Assembly: GCA_036276115.1 (NCBI GenBank)
Contig: DATBEM010000045.1
Span: forward strand, 23,133 to 87,132
Direction of reading: 5' to 3'
Length of the DNA: 64,000 nt
DNA from: Trebonia sp036276115
Lineage (GTDB): Bacteria; Actinomycetota; Actinomycetes; Streptosporangiales; Streptosporangiaceae
Of this stretch, positions 8,401 through 14,989 are shown piece by piece. Each line of letters begins with the position of its first letter. The stretch's first letter is position 1. The notes under the pieces are model-generated. The model had not been told where the DNA came from and did not search any database. It was given only the letters and a program-made list of their open reading frames with translations. Position numbers and translations under genes: made by a program.

Positions 8401-10519
8401 TGGGCGCCGCCTGCGACGGGGACGGAGATGGGGACGGGGAGGCCGGCGAGGCCGGCTTGGCGGACGGGGCCGGCGCCGGGCTACCCGACGGCGCGGGCGA
8501 GGTCGCGGGGCCGCTCGGCGTCCCGGCTGGCGCAGGGGTGGCCGTGGGAGCAGGGGTGGCCGTGGGAGCAGGAGTGGCCGGGGCGCTGGCGCGGGAGCCG
8601 CTCGCGGCGGTGTCGTACTGGTAGAGGTTGTACAGCTTCATCAAGCCGATGAGGTTGGCGCCGTAGTTCGGGTCGGTGGCATAGACGCCGGTGAGGTCGT
8701 TCGCGAACGCGTCGGGGACAGCGCGGTCGGCCATCGCCCGCTTGTAGTAGCTACTGGTGGCCAGCAGCTCGGCATGGTCGGAGATGGACTCGGCGTCGTT
8801 GTGGTACACCCGGAAGGCCGCGTCGATCGTGATCCAGTGGCCGCCCTCGAACTCCTGCGTCGGCAGCAGGACCGACCCGGCCGGCCCGGTCCCCTTGATG
8901 CCGAACAGGTTGTGGTACCTCGCGGCGAGGCTGCTTTGCCCCCAGCCCGATTCCTCGATCGCCTGCGCGATCGTGACCGCGGCGGGCACCCCCCAGCGCT
9001 GCTGGGCGGCGGTCGCCCCGGGGGCGACGGCCGCGATGAAGCCCGCGTGCGAGGTCGTCGCGGGGGCCTGCGAACTAGCCGGGGCCGAGTTGCGGGCATA
9101 CGGCTTGGTGGCCGATGGCTTGGGTGTCGCGGGCTTGGGTGCCGCGGACGGCTTCGGCGCGGCGGGCTTGGCAGCGGGCCGCGCAGTGGCGGCCGGCTTG
9201 GTCGTGGCGGGGGCCGACGGCTTGCCCGGGGATGACTGGCTGGCGGCCGGACTGCTGGCAGCGGAACCGGACGCCGACGCCGGCGCCCCGGAGGAGCCGG
9301 CCGGGCGCGCGGGCCCGGGGCCGGCCGGGGCTGCCTCGTTCCCCGGCGTGACCAGCCCGGGAATCTCCGCCTGGCCGCCCGTCGGCTTGCTCGCGGCCGG
9401 GCTGCCGCTGGCGCCGGCCGGCTGGCGTTGCCCGGCCGTGGGCTCACCCGGGATCGCCGCCTGCCCTCCCGCCGTGGGCTGGCCGCTTGCGGCGGGCTTG
9501 CCGTTGGTGGCCGGGCGGCCGGGCGTGGCCGGCTCGCCCTTCGGCTTCGCCGTGGACGCCGGCGTGCCCGCGACGGGCGCGGGAGTGGCGGGCGCGGTCC
9601 CGGTCGGCTTCGGGGTGGCGGCAGGCTTCGGGGCCGCGGGAGTACCGGTCGCGGACGGCGCGGAGGCCGGGGCCGGGCTGCTGGCGCTGCCCGTTCCGCT
9701 GCTGCCCGCACTGGTCCCCCTGCTCCCGGCGCCGCTCGCGCCGGCGGAGCCGGACGAGCTCCCCGGCGCGCTCGCGGTCGCCGTGGCCAGGTGGCCGTTG
9801 TCGACGAAGCCCTCGACGCCGTGGCTTTCCAGCGACCCCGAGAACGCGTGCGCGTTGACGGTGTAGTTCGGCAGTGAGTTCGCGCCGATCGTGTGCAGGA
9901 CCCCGTCGGCGTAGGACGTGACGACCTCGACGTGCTCATCGAACATGACCCAGTCGCCGGGCATCGGGGTGTAACCGTCGCCGGCCGCGTGCCACCGGTC
10001 GTGGGCGCGGGCGTCCTGCAGGACTGACGTGATCGCCATCGAGGCGGGGTTCGGGTCCACCCGGGGGTCGGCCCAGGCGGGCAGCGGCCACGGGTAGGTG
10101 TCGCCGCCCGACACCCAGCTCTGCTGGCCCACCGCCTGGGCCGCCAGCTCCAGCGTCAGGCTCGCGAACGCCGCGCAGGTCGGCCCGTGGTCGGCGCCAT
10201 CGGTGCTGACGGACCCCCAGATCAGCGCCTCGACCTCGGCCGGGGTCTTGCCCTGGGCGACCTGCAGGTAGTGCCGGGCGATGTTCACGATCGCCGGCCG
10301 GAGCGTGCCGTCCCCGGTGGCGGGGGTGCCGCCCAGGTCGCCCCGGGCGGCCATGTCCATGGCCAGCAGGTGGACGGGCAGCCCGCTCGGCGAGGTCATC
10401 GCCGCGGGCGAGCCGGGGGCGAAGTTCAGCCCGGTGATCACGCCGCCGGTGCTCACGGTCACCAGGGCCGTGGCTTGCTGCCACCAGGGCCGCGGCTTGC
10501 GGCCGGAGTTCACGGACAT
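5474..10519 (-). CDS. Giant secreted cell-wall hydrolase: CHAP-like, glucosaminidase and lysozyme-like C-terminal domains
   Basis: A 1681-aa protein with an N-terminal membrane/signal segment at about residues 13-37. Residues 70-245 resemble a CHAP/NlpC-type amidase with a plausible Cys115-His196-Asn214 set. Residues 490-636 are a FlgJ/LytG-like glucosaminidase, containing AIEESGWGQSSLA and YHNLFGIKG. Between and after these lie Ala/Pro/Ser-rich spacers and a long Tyr/Gly/His/Asp-rich tract. About residues 1207-1266 of that tract are tandem acidic units such as FELSGD, encoded by repeats at 6724-6900. Residues 1497-1681 are a folded C-terminal domain resembling phage-type muramidases (YKDIANQVGISWKLLAA early, RFRMPFGAVPL late), but Gln replaces the expected acid. 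It lies 72 bp downstream of the membrane partner gene and is probably cotranscribed with it. A role in peptidoglycan cleavage is likely; the specific process is unknown. Confidence 0.75.
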   Translation of the reverse strand: MSVNSGRKPRPWWQQATALVTVSTGGVITGLNFAPGSPAAMTSPSGLPVHLLAMDMAARGDLGGTPATGDGTLRPAIVNIARHYLQVAQGKTPAEVEALIWGSVSTDGADHGPTCAAFASLTLELAAQAVGQQSWVSGGDTYPWPLPAWADPRVDPNPASMAITSVLQDARAHDRWHAAGDGYTPMPGDWVMFDEHVEVVTSYADGVLHTIGANSLPNYTVNAHAFSGSLESHGVEGFVDNGHLATATASAPGSSSGSAGASGAGSRGTSAGSSGTGSASSPAPASAPSATGTPAAPKPAATPKPTGTAPATPAPVAGTPASTAKPKGEPATPGRPATNGKPAASGQPTAGGQAAIPGEPTAGQRQPAGASGSPAASKPTGGQAEIPGLVTPGNEAAPAGPGPARPAGSSGAPASASGSAASSPAASQSSPGKPSAPATTKPAATARPAAKPAAPKPSAAPKPATPKPSATKPYARNSAPASSQAPATTSHAGFIAAVAPGATAAQQRWGVPAAVTIAQAIEESGWGQSSLAARYHNLFGIKGTGPAGSVLLPTQEFEGGHWITIDAAFRVYHNDAESISDHAELLATSSYYKRAMADRAVPDAFANDLTGVYATDPNYGANLIGLMKLYNLYQYDTAASGSRASAPATPAPTATPAPTATPAPAGTPSGPATSPAPSGSPAPAPSAKPASPASPSPSPSPSQAAPTAPAHGQPSIPGLVPAPGTSQPTGAASPTGSATSPAHQQAAAPARPAAQASPSPARHPAAQPQGTQQHPQPAATPSALPTAQPGAAGGVSIPGIPAALSAYPSPGSRAGARQPVAAATARDASIPPATTISYVTTSRYDVPADGSIAAGQAVSAPPARPDFPATSASQAPGSRRPPAACDHTSPACDHASGFFATADGQPAPAVADVAASAVTLAAAGIRPARARRAAPGPAPVPGPYPLAGGAPITGSQSGPADRGAGGHPAVAASRPVPGRQPAPGGGFPAARGKHPAPISTPGYGGGNPGIAAHSTTRGFPAIPAHDGTDGYHPGARYAHGAGYRPGDAYEPGAGHEAADGYQSTSNYELTASYHAMPHFQTGPHDGEAAGHYGPAGYDDQVGHDNVAAYEPEPYPGGAAGYAADAADAVGTFPAAPHYQSGPGFGEAAGYHRGVDHGHGAGFESGAGFESGAGWESGPDHDHAAGWEPDAEYDPAADYAAGSEYEAATDYEPSADYEPSADFELSGDYELGADFELSGDFEPSADYELSGDFELSGDFELSGDFEPGAGHEPRAGYGDTGGYRAGPGHEPGDGDYRPADYGMDASYGAPAGYVPRGGPAQARLTADYTPQPHAGQSQPLPGQASGAAGAEGSARADGAPSGQLPSPRPRSRPRPAAQPPAAPRRGRPQPAGPQPPGQPATGQPTPGQQATGAYPSGPQASGFQASRPRAAGPQAWGPQAPGPQAPGPQAPGPRAGRQPTRPPQAAGAAAALGSAATMAFAQRARPARRPQARPTRIYDQELPDGVRAALVNAVRNPVGRAEPMYKDIANQVGISWKLLAACDWMQCQAQPHLSPVHGERLGTLNPDGTVYTTKSAALAQCAAELVELAVAVYGIDLTVPRRMSVQELSDVFAAFRWGGLLRKHRVSSMEFPYSVEGLTEAHLRMRWPAIDEPQAPDRPGTRFRMPFGAVPLVLSLGYRATI

Positions 10520-10591
10520 CCCTGACGCCCCCTTCCTGGCGCGTGGTTTCCAGGCGATGGCGCCCGGGAAGCTGACCTGAGTGCGGCGGGG

Positions 10592-11764
10592 TTACCGGCC
10601 GGCGCCGGCCAGGCTGCGCAAGATCGCCTGGACGCGCGCGTTCCCGGGGTTGCCGGCGTTGCTGAACAGCGTCGCCGCGTTGGCGGCCTCCTGCGACGGC
10701 GCGCCCACCATCCACCTGCCGTACACATCGGACACGAGCGCCGCCTCGCCCGCGGTCGTGACCGGCTTCGCGCACACCGACGGGAACCCGGTCCGGGTGA
10801 TGAGCGCTGCCGACCCCGTGTAGCGAGCGCAGTTCCCGGCCGTGCTCTCCAGGCCCGGCTGAACCACCTGCGCCCCGTTCTGGCCCGTCACTGTCGCCCC
10901 GCCGATGATGTTGTTGATCGCGCGGGCCGCGACGGCCAGGCTGTCGGTCGCACTAGCCGGGTTGTAGGGGTGGTGCAGGTTCAGCAGCAGGGCCACGTTC
11001 CCGCCCTGGGCGGGCGTGATCGGCTCCAGCCCCACCCGGCCGGTGGCCGAGTCGCTGTAGTGCGGGTTGTCGCCGCTGGTCAGCAGGGCGAAGACCCACA
11101 AGACCTGGTTCGCTTCCTTGGCGCAGGCGAAGTTCACCTGGCCCGGGTCAGACGCGATGTCGGGGTTCTGGCACGCGGCCTGGATCTGCTGCTTCACGAC
11201 CGCCACGCTGGCGGGCCAGGACGCGCCCGGCCCGGGCAGCACGATCGCGAGCACGACGCCCAGCACGAGCGCGGCCGCGCCGACGACGATCAGGTGGCGG
11301 CGGCTGAGCTTGCCGGCCTTGCCCGGCGGCCGGGGGATGACCGGGTGCCCGCCCGGCGAAGGTCGCGGGCCGGTGAAGCCAGGGGCGTCCACGAAGCCGG
11401 GACCGGTCCCGCCGCCCGCTCCGCCCGGGCGCCGCGCGGCGCCAGCCCTACCAGTCGTGCCAGCCGTCCCCGCCGAAGCCGGGGCGCTCGCCGCGACCCC
11501 GGCCAGCAGCCCGGCCGGGAGGTGACGGGGACTGAACCGCGCGCTGGCGACCCGCCGGGCGGCTGCCCGGCGGCCCTTGAGCTTGCTCCTGGGAGCCGAG
11601 GGCCGCCCGCGGGTGATGAGAGCCTCGGTCCGGTTGGCCGGCTCGGCCCAGCCCGAGCCGGCGACCCAGTCGTCATAGTCGTAGTCTGCCTCTGCGTCCC
11701 CGTTTTCAGGAGAGCCAGGCCATTCGTCGTCCGTATAGGTCACATATTCGAATTCATTGCTCAT
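10592..11764 (-). CDS. Single-pass membrane protein with degenerate SLT-like extracellular domain
   Basis: A 390-aa protein: an acidic N-terminus (residues 1-30, Asp/Glu/Tyr-rich), a basic and Gly/Pro-rich cytoplasmic stretch to about 150, one membrane helix at about 155-176, and an outer domain of about 200 residues with several cysteines. Within the outer domain, GRVGLEPITPAQGG followed by an NLHHPYNP segment resembles the GxxGLMQixP block of lytic transglycosylases. The Glu-Ser that should precede it is replaced by a TSGDN sequence, so an inactive or binding role is more likely than catalysis. Its start at 11764 is preceded by a leader of about 250 nt and a strong promoter. It is the first gene of a probable two-gene unit with the giant hydrolase. 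Confidence 0.65.
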   Translation of the reverse strand: MSNEFEYVTYTDDEWPGSPENGDAEADYDYDDWVAGSGWAEPANRTEALITRGRPSAPRSKLKGRRAAARRVASARFSPRHLPAGLLAGVAASAPASAGTAGTTGRAGAARRPGGAGGGTGPGFVDAPGFTGPRPSPGGHPVIPRPPGKAGKLSRRHLIVVGAAALVLGVVLAIVLPGPGASWPASVAVVKQQIQAACQNPDIASDPGQVNFACAKEANQVLWVFALLTSGDNPHYSDSATGRVGLEPITPAQGGNVALLLNLHHPYNPASATDSLAVAARAINNIIGGATVTGQNGAQVVQPGLESTAGNCARYTGSAALITRTGFPSVCAKPVTTAGEAALVSDVYGRWMVGAPSQEAANAATLFSNAGNPGNARVQAILRSLAGAGR

Positions 11765-12010
11765 GTTGCACCCCTCTCACGCCTGGCCTGTGCCTGGAAG
11801 CCGCCGGCCAGCCTGGCTGACGGCGGGGCCTGCCGCCCGCGAGGCGACTGGCATACGTACTGCTGACGAGCATGCTGGCGCAAGCCAGCTAGCGTGCCGG
11901 GCGGTGGACGCCGACAGCAAGCGGGTCGGGCAACCGGCGCCCGCGGGGCGCCGGGACTAGCGTCTGACGGTCAGCCCCCCGGCGGGGCGGCCATCCCATC
12001 GTTCACTCCC
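11765..12010 (-). other. Long untranslated leader of the hydrolase operon
   Basis: About 246 nt lie between the inferred transcription start near 12011 and the ATG at 11764. No gene is supported on either strand. On the minus strand the region can form several hairpins, for example GCCCGAC...GTCGGC around 11910-11932 and CGGCGCCC...GGGCGCCG near 11935-11955. I looked for the conserved segments of the c-di-AMP (ydaO) riboswitch, which often precedes actinobacterial wall hydrolases, and did not find them. Confidence 0.35.
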
Positions 12011-12017
12011 ATGCAAG

Positions 12018-12071
12018 TATTAGAACAGGCGTGCGACTACCTTGTCAATTCGAACGCCTGATCGTTTATAG
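12018..12071. promoter_or_regulatory. Symmetric divergent promoter with inverted-repeat operator
   Basis: The minus strand has TTGACA (12043-12048), 18 nt, then TCTAAT (12019-12024), pointing at the hydrolase operon. The plus strand has TTGTCA (12042-12047), 18 nt, then TTATAG (12066-12071), pointing at the NUDIX gene. The two -35 boxes overlap. Flanking them are 12021-12036 (TAGAACAGGCGTGCGA) and, in reverse orientation, 12050-12065. These share 12 of 16 positions. Each also matches 10 of 12 fixed positions of the actinobacterial LexA box TCGAAC-N4-GTTCGA. A regulator bound here would cover both promoters. Confidence 0.6.
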
Positions 12072-12175
12072 CTTCGCCTGGTGGCCGGCCCGGCGCGCGT
12101 GGTGATCGGTCCGGCCGGGCCCAGCGCGCGCGGTTCTGCTCGTCCCGCGCGCCCCGCCTGGCCGCTCATGACAGG

Positions 12176-12757
12176 ATGACCCGCGTGACAACCCCCTGGC
12201 TAGACCGGTACCAGCCCCGCGACCCGGCCGAGGCGGCCGACGTGGAGCGCGTCCGCCGGCTCGTGGCCGGGGCGGCCGACCCGTGGGCGCGCTCGACCCC
12301 GCTCCACCTCACCGCGTCGGCGCTGGTCGTCCACCCCCCGACCGGCCGGGTGCTGCTGCGCTGGCACCAGCGGCAAGGCAACTGGCTCCAGGTCGGCGGG
12401 CACGGCGACCCGGGGGAGAGCGACCCGCTGGCGATCTCGCTGCGCGAGGCGCGCGAGGAGACCGGCCTGCCCGACCTGGCCCCGTGGCCCGACGCGCGCC
12501 TGCGCCACGTCGTCATCTGCGCCGTCCTCCCGGGCAAGGGCGAGCCGGCCCACGAGCACGCCGACCTGCGCTACCTGTTCGCGACGGCGCGGCCGGACGA
12601 GATCCGCCCGGAGGACCCGCAGTCCCCGCTGCGCTGGCTGGCGATGGCCGAGGCCCGCGACCTCGTCGGCGCCAACAACCTCCAGGTCACCCTCGATCGC
12701 GCCGAGCAGGCCCTGGGCGGCCGCCCGGGGCGGAGCGGGGCCTGCTTAACGCCCTAG
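12176..12757 (+). CDS. NUDIX hydrolase
   Basis: A 193-aa cytoplasmic NUDIX enzyme that would cleave a nucleoside-diphosphate-linked substrate. The NUDIX box runs from GGHGDPGE to REAREETGL. It has eight rather than seven residues between the first Glu and the RE pair, a spacing seen in one actinobacterial subgroup; all catalytic glutamates are present. An N-terminal helical extension of about 45 residues precedes the fold. The start at 12176 has only a weak ACAGG upstream. The gene is read from the divergent promoter shared with the cell-wall hydrolase operon. It ends convergently with the HxlR gene, stop over stop in CTAG. The substrate is not predictable. Confidence 0.85.
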   Translation: MTRVTTPWLDRYQPRDPAEAADVERVRRLVAGAADPWARSTPLHLTASALVVHPPTGRVLLRWHQRQGNWLQVGGHGDPGESDPLAISLREAREETGLPDLAPWPDARLRHVVICAVLPGKGEPAHEHADLRYLFATARPDEIRPEDPQSPLRWLAMAEARDLVGANNLQVTLDRAEQALGGRPGRSGACLTP

Positions 12758-13149
12758 GAGGCTTCCTTGGCCTGCTGGTCGTCCAGCGCCGCCTGCGGGC
12801 AGCCGCGCGCGTCGTAGTCCTCGCGGGCGGCCGTGACCTCGCCGGCGTGCTCATCGGCCCAGGAGACTAGTTGCCCGATCGTGTTCAGCAGCGTCAGCCC
12901 GAGCGGGGTGAGCTCGTAGTCGACCCGGGGCGGCACCGCGGCGTGCACCGTGCGGGTGATGATCCCGTCGCGTTCCAGCCCGCGCAGGGTCACCGTCAGC
13001 ATGCGGCCGGTGATACCGTCGATGCCCCGGTGCAGCTCAGAGAACCGTCGTGGCCCCTCGCCGAGCCGGTCGACGACGTAGATGGCCCACTTATCGCCAA
13101 TACGCTCCAGGATCGTGCGAACCCGGCAGACCGATGTGGAGGGGGTCAT
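12754..13149 (-). CDS. HxlR-type winged-helix regulator
   Basis: A 131-aa HxlR family transcription factor. The family core is clear: CRVRTILERIGDKWAIYVVDRL at the start, RFSELHRGIDGITGRMLTVTLRGLE over the recognition helix, and YELTPLG in the wing. A single Cys near residue 8 corresponds to the conserved N-terminal cysteine often used as a thiol or electrophile sensor in this family. It is divergent from the YceI gene, and a palindrome overlapping the YceI promoter is the obvious operator. HxlR regulators commonly control the neighbouring divergent gene and themselves, often in response to aldehydes, quinones or disulfide stress; that response is inferred here. Confidence 0.9.
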   Translation of the reverse strand: MTPSTSVCRVRTILERIGDKWAIYVVDRLGEGPRRFSELHRGIDGITGRMLTVTLRGLERDGIITRTVHAAVPPRVDYELTPLGLTLLNTIGQLVSWADEHAGEVTAAREDYDARGCPQAALDDQQAKEAS

Positions 13150-13186
13150 GTACTCCAGGCTACGCGCCGGGCGTCCGCACGGGTAG

Positions 13187-13218
13187 TGGTTGACACTTCA
13201 ACCATTTCCGGTTACTAT
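13187..13218 (+). promoter_or_regulatory. YceI promoter with overlapping palindromic operator
   Basis: TTGACA (13190-13195), 17 nt, then TACTAT (13213-13218) forms a good housekeeping promoter facing the YceI gene. A palindrome, TGGTTGA-CACT-TCAACCA (13187-13204, 7-bp arms), sits directly over the -35 box, as expected for a repressor site. The divergent HxlR protein is the best candidate to bind it. Confidence 0.65.
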
Positions 13219-13262
13219 TCAGAACTAACGCACTGACGCATACCCATATCCCTGGAGGAATC

Positions 13263-13814
13263 ATGACGGAGATCCCCGGCTACGTCGCCGGCACGTGGGA
13301 GATCGACCCGGTCCACTCGGAGGTCAGCTTCACGGTCCGTCACATGGCGGTAAGCAAGGTCCGCGGGCGCTTCGACAAGTTCGCGGGCACCTTCGTGACC
13401 GCTGAGGACCCGCTGGCCTCCACCGTCAACGTGACGGTCGACGCGAACTCGATCAACACCAACAACGAGCAGCGCGACGGGCACGTTCGCAGCGCCGACT
13501 TCTTCGAGGTCGAGAACCACCCCACCTGGACGTTCGTCTCCACCGGGATCAAGCCCGACGGTGACGACTACCTGCTTGAGGGTGACCTGACGATCCGCGG
13601 CATCACCAAGCCGGCCACGTTCAAGCTCGAGTTCGGCGGCATCGGCCCCGACGCCTACGGCGGCACCCGGGCCGGCTTCACCGCCTCGACCGAGATCACC
13701 CGCAAGGACTACGGCGTCAGCTTCAACGGCCCGATCCCGGGCCTGCCGGGCCACACCATCCTCAGCGAGAAGGTGGGCGTCAACCTCGAGATCGAGGCCG
13801 TCCTGCAGGCCTAA
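13263..13814 (+). CDS. YceI family lipocalin-like protein
   Basis: A 183-aa YceI-domain protein. The family forms an elongated beta-barrel that binds long polyisoprenoid or amide lipids. Signature elements are visible: WEIDPVHSEVSFTVRHM at the start, GRFDKFAGTF in strand two, a central segment DGHVRSADFFEVENHP, and DLTIRGITKPATF. There is no signal peptide, so unlike the periplasmic E. coli protein this one is probably cytoplasmic, as in many actinobacterial homologues. A strong GGAGGA site lies eight bases before the ATG. Expression is probably set by the HxlR regulator. The bound lipid and physiological role are unknown. A perfect hairpin follows the gene. Confidence 0.92.
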   Translation: MTEIPGYVAGTWEIDPVHSEVSFTVRHMAVSKVRGRFDKFAGTFVTAEDPLASTVNVTVDANSINTNNEQRDGHVRSADFFEVENHPTWTFVSTGIKPDGDDYLLEGDLTIRGITKPATFKLEFGGIGPDAYGGTRAGFTASTEITRKDYGVSFNGPIPGLPGHTILSEKVGVNLEIEAVLQA

Positions 13815-13833
13815 GGCCCTCCTGGAACGGCAA

Positions 13834-13875
13834 GACGAGCGCGGCGCGGCCACGGGGGGCCGCGCCGCGCTCGTC
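13834..13875. terminator. Bidirectional hairpin terminator
   Basis: Perfect 18-bp arms (13834-13851 and 13858-13875) around an ACGGGG loop lie between the convergent YceI gene and the 90-aa gene at 13899. There is no T-run, as is common for actinobacterial terminators. Confidence 0.75.
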
Positions 13876-13898
13876 GTCCTCCGGGGTTCGGGAGCCGG

Positions 13899-14171
13899 TC
13901 AGTGCTGGTGCTTGCGCAGGTAGTCCAGGTACAGCGGGCGCAGCGCCTCCGCCTCGGCGCCGGTGCCCGACCCGAGCGCGTCGTCGATCAGGGCCGAGAC
14001 CTGCGTCAGGTCGTGCGCCGCGTCCTCGGGGTTGCCCTCGGCCTCGGCCGCGACCGGCAGGGTGCGCAGCAGCTGCCACAGGAAGCGCACGTCGCCGTGC
14101 CGCCGGGCGTGGTGCATCGCCATGTCGTGCAGCTCGCGGGAGGTCTTCTCGTCTAGCTCGTCGCTGGTCAT
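13899..14171 (-). CDS. Conserved small hypothetical protein
   Basis: A 90-aa acidic, helical protein that I do not recognise as a named family. It begins MTSDELDEKTSRELHD and has an amphipathic helical pattern throughout with no membrane segment. Its ATG at 14171 follows the stop of the upstream methyltransferase gene by only 11 bp on the same strand, so the two are very likely cotranscribed. Codon use matches its neighbours, with strong third-position GC. The bidirectional hairpin at 13834-13875 lies downstream. No catalytic motif is visible, so a small accessory role with the methyltransferase is possible but unsupported by motif evidence. Confidence 0.7.
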   Translation of the reverse strand: MTSDELDEKTSRELHDMAMHHARRHGDVRFLWQLLRTLPVAAEAEGNPEDAAHDLTQVSALIDDALGSGTGAEAEALRPLYLDYLRKHQH

Positions 14172-14182
14172 CGCGCGCCCCC

Positions 14183-14956
14183 TTACTGCCGGATCGCCCG
14201 GACGACGGCAGTGACCAGCGGCAGCGAGAATTGCCCGGCTGCGGTCTCCGGCCGGGCGGCCAGGTAGTCGCGGACCTGGGCCAGCAGCGCGCCGCGCTGC
14301 CCCTCGGGCATCACCAGGAACTGCGAGTGGGTGCCCATCAGCGCCAGCAGCGAATCGGCCGTGTGCGGCTGCTCGTGCTCGAACTCGGCCCGCTCGACCG
14401 CCCCGAACAGCTGGGTGCCGAACTGGCGGGGGTCGAAGCTGGCGAGCTCGGACCGCCGCCGCGACAGCGCGGGCGCGCTGGCCCCCCGGCTGCGCTCGTG
14501 CAGCCCGCTGACCCACTCCGCCCGGTCGTCGTCGGCGTTCCACAGCCCCGCGACCGGTCCGCCCGGCACCAGCACGCGGGCGATCTCCGGTACCGCGCGG
14601 TCCATGTCGAACCAGTGCATCGCCTGCCCGCACACGACCGCGTCGACCGAGGCGTCCGGCAGCCCGATGGCCTCGGCGCTGCCGCTGGCCGTCTCGACCC
14701 CCGGGTACAGCCGCCGCAGCTCGGCCAGCATGCTCGCGTCCGGCTCGACGGCGGTCACCGTCGCCCCCAGCGCGGTCAGCGCGGCCGTCAGCTTGCCGGT
14801 CCCGGCCCCGAGGTCCAGGACCCGCAGCCCGGCCGGGTCGGCTCCGGCCAGCGCCCACCGCACCGCGGCCTGGGGGTAGCCGGGCCGCAGTTGCTCGTAC
14901 GCCTGCGCGACCGCCCCGAACGACGAGCCGCGTCGCAGCCTCTCATCCTCATCCAC
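14183..14956 (-). CDS. Class I SAM-dependent methyltransferase
   Basis: A 257-aa Rossmann-fold methyltransferase of the UbiE/Methyltransf_11 type. Motif I is VLDLGAGTGKLT near residue 46. Motif II acid follows in TAVEPDASML, and the post-motif segment DAVVCGQAMHWFD is typical of small-molecule methyltransferases. I chose the GTG at 14956 because it gives the expected start VDEDERLRRG; the frame is open upstream, but that part is antisense to the divergent gene. Only 33 bp separate it from that gene, so both promoters must be compact or overlap. The substrate is unknown. It precedes the 90-aa gene in a probable two-gene transcript. Confidence 0.85.
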   Translation of the reverse strand: MDEDERLRRGSSFGAVAQAYEQLRPGYPQAAVRWALAGADPAGLRVLDLGAGTGKLTAALTALGATVTAVEPDASMLAELRRLYPGVETASGSAEAIGLPDASVDAVVCGQAMHWFDMDRAVPEIARVLVPGGPVAGLWNADDDRAEWVSGLHERSRGASAPALSRRRSELASFDPRQFGTQLFGAVERAEFEHEQPHTADSLLALMGTHSQFLVMPEGQRGALLAQVRDYLAARPETAAGQFSLPLVTAVVRAIRQ

Positions 14957-14989
14957 GCCGCCCAGCCTAACGGGTCTACCCTTGGCGGC

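Noticed and set aside
11765..12010. c-di-AMP (ydaO) riboswitch before the hydrolase operon
   Set aside because: The conserved segments of that class are not recognisable in the leader.
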